Below are positions 1 through 12,900 of a stretch of DNA of 64,000 nucleotides, piece after piece. A program made the translations under genes and the position numbers. The first letter of the stretch is position 1. Every line of letters begins with the position of its first letter. A model generated the notes under the pieces. It was not told where the DNA came from. It searched no databases and worked only from the letters and a program-made list of their open reading frames with translations. The DNA comes from Rhyzopertha dominica (taxonomy: Eukaryota > Arthropoda > Insecta > Coleoptera > Bostrichidae): positions 26,160,286 through 26,224,285 of the forward strand of contig QCXZ01000064.1 of assembly GCA_025024175.1 (NCBI GenBank). Reading direction: 5' to 3'.

Positions 1-771
1 CCCTGTGACTACCAATTGGCGTATATAAGGGAAGCCAGATCTATGCAGCGTTGTCTGCGTTGGGACTATAGCTGCGTTGAGGGGGCTTTATATTGTTTTG
101 ACATATGCGACATGGCGTAGACGTAATTATTATGCTTGTGGACTGCATTCTTTGCAAAAATCGTCGTTGGTGAACGTCTGCCGGCTTTTAAACGCCCACA
201 ACATAGTAGGCTGCCGTTCAGATTAATTCTCCACAAAGACGAGTTGATGATGCAGTATTTCCACTAGATGGGATGGTGTCATCCACACAGCAGATCTCAA
301 GAATTTATGAAAATCGAGAATAACAACAGCCCGTGGTCTGAACCCTGCAAGACACCTAAACCAGTAAAGAACTCATAAGCATCATATTCATTAAAGCACA
401 TGCATCACACACGAAATTATACTGAATTATATAGGCAACAATGAAAAATTTCTGGCCTTTTATCAGTGCCAATATTAACTGCAGCTTTAGTAAAGTCGTA
501 AATACGCTATAAAATAAAATGTTGACTAATATTTTGCCCAATTCCATCTGAAATTATCCGCGCGTATTTATTTTGCTTCCGTAATAACAAGCTCAGCTCG
601 CTCTAAACAAGGCTTCTAATTTAATAAAGCAAACAACATCAATTTTAATAAAACACCCTGTTGAACTGCTCTCCAACATATTAATTCGTTCCCTTCGCAA
701 TGATATTGGGATGTTAAGCGAACGAGAACTTTTAATTAAATTGTAAATAGGCATCGGACTGCGTAACTCAC
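1..771. other. Intron sequence left of LRR exon 7
   Basis: No coding exon recognised. The first 300 bases are less AT-rich than the rest and look unlike simple intron sequence, but neither strand gives LRR pattern or a recognisable transposase frame. Confidence 0.5.
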
Positions 772-955
772 CTCGGAAAGCTCCGGCAGGGATGCTGCTG
801 ATGTTGTTATTAGTCAGGTTCAGCAGGAGGATCTGCAGAAGACCCTCAAAAGCCCGCTCGCTGATGTTGTTTATGCCATTGTGGGCCAAGTTCAGCTCAA
901 ACACCACAGGTAATCGACCGAAAGCACCCCTGCTAAGCTTGGTCAGATTGTTACC
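772..955 (-). CDS. LRR gene coding exon 7 (last visible)
   Basis: Acceptor CCTTATTTGCAG|GGTAAC, donor TTTCCGAG|GTGAGT. Encodes GNNLTKLSRGAFGRLPVVFE and two more LRRs (VFELNLAHNGINNI, LQILLLNLTNNNISSI), continuing exon 6 in phase 0. It ends one base into a codon after GAFR, so at least one more exon lies beyond the left edge. No LRR-like coding sequence is visible in 1-771. Confidence 0.85.
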
Positions 956-3900
956 CTGCAAATAAGGGGAGGTGATAAGCTAAGGAAGTGACGTGAACCT
1001 CTGGTGAGGTACCTACTAAAGTTGTGTGTATAATGGTCTCGATTCAGTACATATTTGGTCAAAATACACTAGCAGCCAGATAATTCTATTCTGTCTTACA
1101 AATGTTTTAATAGTTCCAAATTTTTGTTTCTTCGCCGGAGTAGAGCTTTGAAAACAAAGACAATCGTTTTCTTTTTATATAAAAGCGTGTTCCGAACTTA
1201 TGTTAACTTTTGAACGCATTAACTTATAAGGGGCTGTCTCAAAAGTAAAGTGACCAAATTACTTTTTAATTTATTTTTCTATATTTAAAAAACAAATTAA
1301 TTTAAATTCTACCTAAACATTTATGTAACACTAAACTACGTAAATCATATTAAATTTGCTCCATCAATTCTTGCATAAACTATTTTCTCAAGTTTATTGC
1401 TGCTCTGCGCATTACAGCCTTTCGTGACTGTTCACCGGCTTTTCTGCCGATTCGAGTCCACCTATTTTTAAATGCACGCAAATTTTGCGGTTTAACCAGA
1501 TTCATTTTCAATTCTTTTTTACAAAGGGACTGAAATTTCTCGATACCTCGCGCTTGAGGAACATTTGGGGCGTTGTCCTTCTTTTGGATACATTCGATTT
1601 TTTTCAGAGCGCAAAAAGTCGGTAACTTTTTGTGAATTGCCTGCCAAACAAGATATTTTTTGAAAAATTTGGCTTTGGGCTTCACTCTGTCAGCATATTT
1701 TACTTTTATGTATTCTTACACACATGGAAATATAGCTTGCCAGGAGCATCGTTTGGTTCTGCAGCCACATACGATTCATCGTCTATGATGAGAGTTTTTC
1801 GCAGCGTTTTCTTATACACTTTTCAACATTCTATTTTGGCACTTATTTCTTGGTCTTTGAAGTATTTTCGCGCTGATAATTTTGAAAATGCCTTGTTTTC
1901 GAGATCTTTTTAGTTTAATCCGAGACACTGTTGTCCAGATCCAACTTTCTAGGTGCATTTCTCACAGAAGTCGATGGTGTTTTCGTAAACACTGTTTTTA
2001 CTCGTTTTATATTCCTCGAGGTTCTTTGGGACCGCGGACGTCTTGGAATTTTTCGGAATTCTGCACTTACGGTTTCTTCGTACCTTTTTATTGTTCTATA
2101 GATGGTGGTTCTTCTAACTCTCTCCCGTTTAAGGTGTTGAATACACTCCGATTTACTGTATTGTTCATAAAGCTAAACAACTCTTTTTGCAAAGCTTTCA
2201 TATTCTAATCGTTTCATTGTTTTAAATTGGAAACTAACACAAAAACATAGTTTAACAAATAAGTACCGACAATAATAAATGTCAGAATGATGATTTTGTT
2301 TTACTCAAAGCTACCCACGATTTATTATAAAAAAATCAACTTTGTCTCTTTACTAATGAGACAGCCCCTTAGAAGGTTATGAAAAAATACGAGTAAGAGC
2401 GTTGAAAAATTAGTTTTTTTCTCAGTGATGTGTTTTTTTTTCAAAATCTAGCCTAACCTACTCAAATGTAAATAACTGTTTGGGTTCGGAAGCTAATATT
2501 TTAAAGCCACTTTAATTATCTACATAATCGTGTTTATTGGCATCAAACAATTCGTTCTGAAGGTTTGAATCTGAAAACGCTTCAATATCGCAGTATTACA
2601 GAGGCGTTACATAAACCTTCATGTGCCTAACTTCGTTTTTTAAGTACACTGGTCTGTATCGCTTTAATTTCATTATTAATATTACAATTTATTGGATCAT
2701 AATACACTAGATTTAAAATATAGAGCATGATTCCTTTGAATTTACGTAACTTCTTTTTTAAGAAAACTAATTTTGTGATCTTTATAAAATGAATGGTTCC
2801 CGACGAAAACGACAAAAATAATAAGCACATTTTCGGGGGGTAGGTTTACTCATAAACATTACATATTTCGTCGTGTATATTTTTTTAAATTTATTTATTA
2901 TTTTTTGTTTTATGTCAAATATTAATAGGAATAATATCAAGAACATATTAGTTAAAACATGATAGTCAGCCAAAGGATTTCCCTCAATGTTTTGACCTTA
3001 GCATCGGAAATTTCGAATTTGAACTCTATTTCGCAGTGTGTTGATTTTATGAAGAAGTTATATTGNATTTAGAATATCTNCCTATTACCAAAATTGGGTT
3101 TTACCNTATTGAAAGTGATAATATTAATTTTTCATAAAATAAATTTTAAATAATTTACAAACATTTCGATATCCNTAGCCAACCGTCATTAATATTTCAG
3201 TCGTTCAGTGCCCTGAGTTTCACCATGTTTGCAAATTAAAATNANACGCCATTATCAAATTATTGATGTTTAAGGATTTCAAACTGACATAAAAAATAAA
3301 TGAAAAACACACAAGGCATTTTACATATTTGTAGAANTGTCANCCATTTAATAAAAACCAGTATTAATACATGTAGAGGCTGCTTTGATAGAGCATTTTG
3401 GCTTTTAATTGAAAATACAATTGATAAAAAATTATCAAACCATACAAAATAAACACCAGATTATTTCAGTAGTAAAAAGCAACAAAAATCCACAAAAAAG
3501 TCGCTTAGTTGCTATTAGTTGAANTATAATTACGGTGACATACGAAAACAAAAAGTTTTAGAAAAGAAAAAATAATTAAAAAGTTTTATTAAGGAATTTT
3601 GCTATAACGTTCCTATTTGCAAAAGTAAAGCGGTTATTTCACACTTTAGTTTTGTGAAACTACCCTCGTAAATTCCCCATGTGTACGTCCTAGTGTGTTC
3701 TGCATTACTTCACTGTAGTCCTTTCTCGATTCTCAATCAACCGATTTATTAGCGGTAAAATAATATTATTTAAACTATCGACACACCATCGTACATACAT
3801 GATGCAGCTGTCATTTGCGCTCAAAATTTTTAATAATATTAGCATTTAAGTCGATTAATTTTTTTACTAATGACTGTAATATTCATGAGTGTATTTTTTT

Positions 3901-6900
3901 GTTGTTAAACGGAAACGCAAACTTATTGTATCAAAAATGTGTGCGCTGCCGGAAAATAAATGTGTGATGATAAGTACCTACCAATGAGTCTTTGAACATG
4001 CATTTATGTCGATATTGTACTTTAAAAATTATAGCTGTGCATGCTAAAAGCTTACAATACGTTAAAGGCGAACCTTATATTCCAGTTCTGGCAACCAGTA
4101 GTTGCAGATCGCACAATTTCGTTCATGCAATGCATCGCTAATAAACTGCTTTGAACGAGAATCGAGCTAGAGCTTTCGTAGTGCAGTGAATGGCACGCTG
4201 GAATGTATAGCTGTTGCAGGGCCGAATTTCAGTTCCGGGTTAAAGCGAAAGTCTTATATGCTCACAAGATAAAATAAGTGAAGGTTTTTTAATATCGAAA
4301 CGGGAGGTATGAAATAGTTTGAATTTTTTAAAAATGCAATCCAAAAAAAGTACGCGACCAAATTTTATTTTAGTAGACGAATGCCGGATTAATATGCCTT
4401 AAAGATATAAAATGGAAAGTATTTTTACATTCTTAAAACAGGTTCCAGTTCAAGAAGTTTGTGGCCTCACAACTATAAAATTAAACAGAAACTAAATGAT
4501 CAGTGCGAAAGGAGAAACTGTGCCGAATGGGCTTAAGGGACGGAAAGCATAGACGAAGATTTTGCGAGAAACACAATGTTTAGTGACAAAGCACATATTT
4601 ATTTGAACAATGTCGTCGACAAACAGAATTGTAATACTGGAGAGGTAAAACTTTCCCGATAATTCAAAGAGGCACCGCTGCATCCACGGTGAGTTACTTG
4701 TAGTGAAATTTTGGATTATTGGAGTGATGGGGCTTCTTCCAAGACGGGAATTGAGAAATGGGGACTGTATCGCAGTAAGACATCCAGATCTTTCGGCCAC
4801 TTTTGCAAGAAACTGATATAGATAGCACTACCTGCCACTTATTTCATAATATAATTGTTTTGCTTTATCAAAAGGTCCCAGAGTACTCGCTCATAGTAAT
4901 GATCAAAACAACCCACCAGAATCAATTACTCGTTGAGAGTATTGTCTGTAAGGGTTCCATAATTCATGGTTTTATGCATACAAACCCAAAGCGGTGAAAA
5001 AACGTAAACGGCAATTGTACGGTTCATTAACTGTCTTGATGAGCATATTTCTGAAAAAGTGATCATTAATTTTATCAAGGTCATCATTATTGAATAGGAA
5101 CATTGTTATGATACGGGTATGTATTTTCTTTTAATTAAATTTATTTTTAAGTATACTAAATCCGGCGTGTTTGTTGGGACACTCTATATAATAAGCGAAG
5201 CCGCTTTGGCATTGAGTCTAACCGCTTAGCCGAAAGCGTCAGGCCGAGTTTCGACCTTGATCTATTCTCCCCGACCCCTCATTTAGTACAAATACGAAGT
5301 CCATTACTCACCTCCAGATACAAATACTGCAGAGCCGTTAAATCACTTACGGCCTCATAAGGAGCCCTCGTAATCCCGTTATAATTTAAATTCAACCTCC
5401 GTAACGTGAGTAGATTCGAGAAGCTGCCCTTCTCCAAGTTATCTCCCAACTTGTTTCTGCTCAGGTCCAGGCTCAGTAAGGAATTCATGGAGGGCCACAA
5501 CTTCGGCGGCAGGCTTTCGAATTCGTTCTCCGACAGATCCAAGTGAGCGACGGATATTGGGAGGATGAACATCGAATGCAATCTGTTCCCCTTCAGCGTC
5601 AGCTTTCTCGTACTTGCCAGTCTTGTCATTGCACTCTTGGCGACGTCTTTTAGCTTATTGTAGCTGAGGTCAAGTTCTAGGAGTGTTGGGAGGGGCCGAA
5701 AGTGCCTGGTTTGATGGTCTCTAAGCTGTTGTGGCTTAAGTCCAAAGTTCGAAGAGAAAACAGCGTTTGAAACACTGAATTAAAAATATCGCTTACGTTG
5801 TTGTAGGATAGATCGATTGTGTGGAGTTCGTAAAGTTTCGGGAACGTTTTCTTAGGAATTGTCGCAATTTGGTTGTGGGATACGTTGAGAATTTTAAGGC
5901 CAGTCATGTTGTGCAACGGAATCTGTAATGAATTAATTCTTGTTAGTATTTTTTTATATACAAGGTCCGCCACCTAAAACTCTCCAGGCTCGTATATTTA
6001 TTATTTTTTACGTACAACCTTAAGTTATATATCAAATTGCTGGTCCTTTTAAAATCTTTAAAAATAGCATGATGAGTGTCCAAAATTTATTTTGCCCATT
6101 ATGATGTTTTGCAAATAAAGCTAATTATTGTAAATGTTTTTTTTACCTTACCCCGTATAATAAATAGTGGTTCATAATTGTATGCCGACTTTTGTCTTCT
6201 TCAATTTGTGTCATTATAACGTATGCGTAATTTTTACTCTTCTTAATAAAAAACAAGAAAAACTCGTCGCCGCCATATTCTGTTAATAAGGCCGTTCACA
6301 ATTTTTTAAGTGTTAGTTTAACAGCTTATTAAGGCACAAATTATGCCTACATACCTAACGCTGCACACAAAACCCGAAAATTTATAGTAACTTTTAAATA
6401 AATGCGTGATGTAGAAAACCAAACTAGCCTCATCGAAGGGCATTGTTTTCTAGCTTCTCTCTCTTTAGAACGAACTTTGTACTCGATTTATGTAAGATTT
6501 ACTCTAAATTTTGGGATTTTGCGTGCAGCGATGGGTATGTAGGCATAATTTGTACCGTAATACGCTGTTAAACTGACATTAAAAAATTGTGGACTACCCT
6601 ATAATATAATGTGGCGGCGACGAGTTGTTCTTGTTTTTTATTAAGAAGGAGTAAGTTACGCATACCTTATAAAGACACAAATTGAAGAAGATAAAAGTCG
6701 GCATCCAACTCTGAAGGAGTATTTATTATACGGGGTAAGGTAAAAAAAAATACAAAAATTAACTTTATTTGCAAAATATCATGATCTACAAAAAAATTTT
6801 TGGTCACCATGCTATTTTTAGAGTTTCAAAAAATCTACAATTTGACATATAACTTAAGGTTGTACCTAAAAGATATAATGAAGATACGAACCTGTGGAAT

Positions 6901-9900
6901 TTTAGGTGGCAGACTCTGTATATTCAAATATGACTTTGGTAGTAACATTAAGACATAGTCCTAATAATATTTTTTTATTTCAAACAATTTTTGTAGTATA
7001 TTAATATTCCTTAAGTTCCTTCTATGGCTGTTATGTTTTTGGTGGTTTACAAAGGCCGTGTATTTTTTTAGTAACGGAAAGTAACATAATAATTGTTAAG
7101 TTTATAATCATATCTAAGCACAATAGAATTTCATTTGGCAATTTTCTACGCATTTTTATTACTCGATAGGCATTTAACACATACGTTAAGATAAATTGTC
7201 TGTTATTTTTTATTGTTGAATTACTACGGAATGTATTTCGCTTTCGCGTAATCTAACAGTTGAGTAATTATAAATATTCGTACTGAGAATCACTCACTGC
7301 TATGGGAAGGTAGTTACTTAAATTATTGTACTTTGATTAAAAACATTTTTTGGTCTTTGAGTAAAACTGAATTTTCTTTATTAGGCGTTAATAATAACTA
7401 ATTTATCCTATAACTAAACCGCTCGTCTGTGTTATAAACACTTATCCTTAAAATTAATCCAGTTTTGCTTAATAATGTTGAATAGTCTCGAAAAGTGTGT
7501 TTCCTATAATTAAGGATCATTTATTTTTCTCTCGGTAGTATATTTTGACAATGAAGAAAGAGTTAAATTAATAATCTATTTACTGAGGTGATCGATATTA
7601 TCTTAGATAGGGCCAAGTTCACTATCAAGTAGCGAAAAGTTTTTTTTTTTTAATAGTTAACGGCAGGAGAGCTTAAAGTGTTGAACATCGAAGATTTTAC
7701 GAACAGGTAAACATTTTTTACGAGTGGAGGTTAATTGTTATGTTAATAAAAAGAAAATGGAGCAGTTAAAAATACTCTAACGAAAGCAGCGCTGTGGACA
7801 TTATACTAAATAAAGTAGCAATTTTGTAAATGTGGAAATCCTTGGCACTGTTTAAATCAAAGCAGTACATATAGTTCCTTGGTTAATTTTTGTCTTTAAC
7901 AATATAGAACAACAAGTGGTTGGTAAAATGAAGTCTTCTAATTATCCTAATTATACTAATAGACAATGTAAGGTCAAAAGGCAATCAAATCAAAGTACTA
8001 ACCTATTGAGGATATAATTATCAAACCAGAACGACAACCATTGAAAGTTTCACCTAAAGCTTTAAAAGGCCAATGATTAACATTTCTAACTAGATTGGCG
8101 TCAAATCACAAAAGAAATAAATGCTGATAAATGAAAACTGTGTATGCTACTACAGCATATTGCTGTGAACTTCCGGAAATTATTATCTGGACCCAATATC
8201 ATTTGTAAGCCTGATTTCCACGAGCAAATCTGCCATAGTGCACTCTATAAAAAATGCAATCTACGATGTGTGCAATAAAATGGTGCAATGTGGAATAAGG
8301 AACCGATGAAAATAAGAGAGTAAGCAAAAAATTGTTGTTCTTTTTGTTTACAACAAAGTAAGCAAGCAATGAATAAAGTTCTCTTTCATAAGTCAAGAAT
8401 TCCTTAAAGTCCCACTTAACCTAGTATATCTATTGAACAAATCTCACATATTTTTTTTATTGATTATATGATGATTATTAATGAAAAGATATGGGGTACA
8501 ATGAATAAATAGTCCTTGTTATCAAATCACAACCGTATAAAAACTAAATTGTTTCAAGACACCCAGTTACTCTAATTTATTAGAATAGAATCGTAGATTT
8601 GGAACATTTGAAAGCTGAAATGTATTTACACAGAACTCCCTAATGAGTAATGTAATGCAGCTCGCAAAATATTTACAATTCATTGCCAACATCATAGTAT
8701 ACAGCTAATCCAAGTTTACATGTATACTAATAGAAATATTCAGCAATTCAATTTACAGCATGTTAATTTCTTGTTTGGTACTTACTTGGCTCATGTCGGT
8801 CAATCCATTGTAAGAAAGGTGGATCTCTGTAGCATACGTAGTCTCGTCAAAGGCTTTTGTTGGTATCCTCGTAATATTATTGAAAGATAAATCGAGTACA
8901 GTTATATTTGCACAATTTTCAAAAGCTCCGTTCTCAATCTTGCTAATTGCATTCCTCGACAAGTTGATTCTGGCTAAATAAATATCCTTAAACGCCAGTT
9001 TTTGAATCTCTGTAACGTTATTCTGGGACACATCTATTATCTGAAAACCAACGATTAATCAGAAAGTTACACAAAGCTTGCAGCAGGTCTAGCAAGGCAT
9101 GTTCCGAAGTAGCTGTCTTAGTAACGAATAGTTTAGAACTCGTAAAGACTTTTACAATTTGTTTGTTTTACATACCTCTACGAAGTTAAGCTGGAAGAAC
9201 ATCTGGTAATCGATTTTCTTGATGAAGTTTCGAGCCAAGTCGATAGTTCCTATCCTGGTGACACCTCCAAAGGTTCCCCTTCCTATATCGTATATGGCGT
9301 TGTCTGAGAGGTACAGCCTTCTTAAAAATCGCATCCCTCTAAGGGAATTAGTGTCCAGTCGTTTTATTTTGTTGTGGGAGAGGTTCAGCACACGTAAGAC
9401 TGAATTTCGAGCGAAAGCTCCCCTGAAATAAATATTTTAATGACAGAGGGAGAATATTTTGAACAAATGCCGTCGTTAACTTTGTGGTTAAAGTAATTTT
9501 TCATTAATTTAATTAATAAAGCAATGTGATTCCAGTTAATTCCGGCTATTCATTGACCATCGATTTCACAGATGATTCGCTTATTATTTAGTTTTGGTCA
9601 TATATGCAACGTGTCTTATCTAAGACAGAAGAGAGTTTAGCTCCAATTACTATAGAGAAAAAAGTTTTAATGGAACCCTTAGCAATTTAACTTGTGCGTA
9701 CGCAGAAGATATTTCCATATTTATACAGGATCTATCCATTTGTCCTGGAGCTACTCAAATTTTATATAAATAGAACACCCTGTATACATTACAGTTTTTG
9801 ATTACTCAGTAAGTTTAATAAGAAATGTGATCTATCATGCACCGTTTTGGAGTTAATAAACGTTTTTTTTTTTTTAACTTTACTTGTGCAGCATATTCGA

Positions 9901-12900
9901 AAACTAACAAGATAGATAAGAGTTTCACTATTCGATTAAGCTTGAAACGGAGTACAGCTGTAATAAAACAATGGAAAACCAAATGCATCAAATCATTATA
10001 TACAGACACTTCTGTTATAACACATTCAATAGCGGATAACTACTATCATCATGCCAAGCCTTTGATAAATAAGCAAAACCAGTTCTATGCTATGCTGTCT
10101 GCACTAGACCTAAACTACACTGACGAGCTGTAACAACAGCGAAACAGATCTGTCTGTAGTTGACTGCGGTGCAGACAGCATAGCATGCACATGCATTTTA
10201 ATGTGTCGGTTCTTGTCCGCTTGCAAAGAATGCCGTGCCCGCTGTCAAGTAGACGTATGCAGGTGCATGGCAAATTGGCAGAATACAGGTCACTTCCTTT
10301 AGGAGGTAGTATCCATTAAGGCGGCTAGGTGGCTTTGTCATCATGTTAGTGTAATGCTGACAGATGGCATTGGTATATATTTTTTACTAACATCATACTA
10401 AGCCTTCGATATATAGACAAAACCAGTTCCATGGCATGCTGTCTCCATTAGACCTAAACTACACTGATCTGTCTGTTGGTTGGGGTGTAGACAGCATATC
10501 GTAGATATGCATTTTAATACTGGATGTTTCCCAAACCGCGACCCGTCATGTTAGTTTAAAAGAAAACATCTAAATAATCACTTTGTTAGTCTTCGTTACT
10601 CGTCATCTCACCGCTAGAATGCTACAAAGTGAGATTTTGGCAACTCTCAACCCAGAAATTTCTGTACAAAGTGTATGAAATCGTTTTTGAGAAGACACAT
10701 AGCAAAAATGTTTCAAAAATATATGGCGGAAGTGGATTTGACCGTTTTNCAGTGACCCGCAAAAAGTGCAGACTTAAATCCAATCGAGCATTTATAAGAC
10801 TACATTGGAAGGGCGAGCCTTTCTAATCCCTGAAGGCTTGTATAGTGGTTTTCTTGATCAATGGGAAAATGTTCCTCAAAATTATGTCCTCCAGCTTGTG
10901 AAGGTTATGCCAAGGTAAATGGAGGCTATTATAAGAGCCAGAGGTGGAAATACATGGTACTAATTTGATTTTGTTAAAATTACCACTGAGTATAAAAATG
11001 TATATTTTCTTTAGTTAATGATATGTTGTAGTCTTATTGTCAAAATTTTTTGCTGTCATTATTGTAGCTCTTCTTTTAACCATATAGATAAATCTTTAAT
11101 AAGGGTTTTAGATTTATTTAAGCTGCACGAGTCTGTAAGATTTTTTTCTATATCTGATGTTTACCGATGAAGCTACCTTTCATAAAAATGGCACTGTTAA
11201 TAAACATAACTGGGTGTTTTCCACTAATCGCAGTAATCCACGTAACTATTACTATTAGCTTAATATTCTCATGAGCTACTCAAATAATATCTCGTTAACA
11301 TAAAAACTTGTTTTACCTTAAGAAATGGTTGATAACAGTGTATAAATTCAAACTATCTTGGCGGATCGCAATGCGCTTGCTAAATGGTCGAAACCCTTGT
11401 TGACGTCATAGCTCGTATCACATGATCCGGCATGCATAACCGCTTAATACCGTCCTAGAAATACGAGACTAAGTTATTAGATTACAGTAAAAAACTGTTT
11501 TACTATACGTTTTGTTATTATAATGTCCTTCATTTCCACAATATTATAACAACCTTTTGATTGTGGGGAAAAAAGGAGCCAACATGAAAGTGTTAATATT
11601 AATTAATAATTATTTATTAAAGCTGTCCTACAGTTCAAGCTTAATCGAACCGAACGTTGAAAGACCAACATGTCATGTCGTCTTTCTTAGTTCCTGAGTC
11701 ATATTTTTTAAAAAACGTTAAATAGTTCCGAAATAGCGTATGATAGATAGCATAACGTATTTACAAAGTCGCCTTTAAATTTGCCGAGGAATACAAATTT
11801 GTAAAAATATACTGGGTGTGTCATATAAAAAACCAAATTGGATAACTCCCAGGAAGAACGGGACAACCTGTACCAGTGAAAATAGTTTCTACGGACCCAG
11901 TTTAAGTTGATAAAACTTTTATTACAAATTCTTTTCCCCATATTTAATATCTACTTTACTGGTGCTATAATAAGTCTTGTCCTAGGTGAGAAAAACTTTT
12001 TTGTACCACCACTCTATGTATCGATGTCGTGTATCAATTTTTTTATTGGTAATTTAATCCAAACGAAAGGTATACATGAATTAAATTTTTGATCATGGTA
12101 TGTCTATGGGGTACTGTCGATTAATCCAGTGTTTGATCTAGATGTTCAGCAATACTAATAGTATATTATTTATGGACTGCTTCCTGTAGAAGAGCCGATT
12201 AAAACAAACGAGCTGAACATTACCTGAATGGACAGGATTCCGTGCAAAAGCTCATACACACGGTGAAACAAAGCCCGATTTCAAATGGCTAATACAGCTC
12301 GCTTTACCATTTCAGAAGCAGCAAACATGCCGACTGTATTCGTCAGTTGTTTCATCCCTGAACTTAATGAATACCTATTGTTATTGAAACAAACGGCCTT
12401 CATTTATTATAGCGACCCCTCAAAGCTTAAAATCGCCAGCAATGGCGCTCGAGAAGCATTCGTTATAATCTGAACGCTTGTGACAAAACACTACATTGCA
12501 TTGTAGCAGTAAGCGTCGTTTTGGGGTAAACAAGAAATATTCGCATATCGTTAAAGCGATTGCCCGTTTTTATGAAGGCGATAAAAGGCTTTTCTTGGAA
12601 AGGGATTGTTTGGTGGCGTTTTATTTCCTATTTCAAGGAACATTTACCAAGGGATAGCGTTGTACACTTCATAACTTCTATGAAGGCGAACGAGCATCGA
12701 ACAACGAACAAAGTTCAATTGATATTAGCTAGTAAATACAACAGCTATGATGGGGAAGAAGATTCGTTTTTTTTCTGCCTCTCAAGTTAATTTGATACAA
12801 GTGTTGGATTAGAAAGTATCATTTTCCATCGTGGATAAAGGGAACTTCGTTTTCCTAAGAACAGTGTATTGTAAAAATCATTCTTCAAGATACTGAACCA

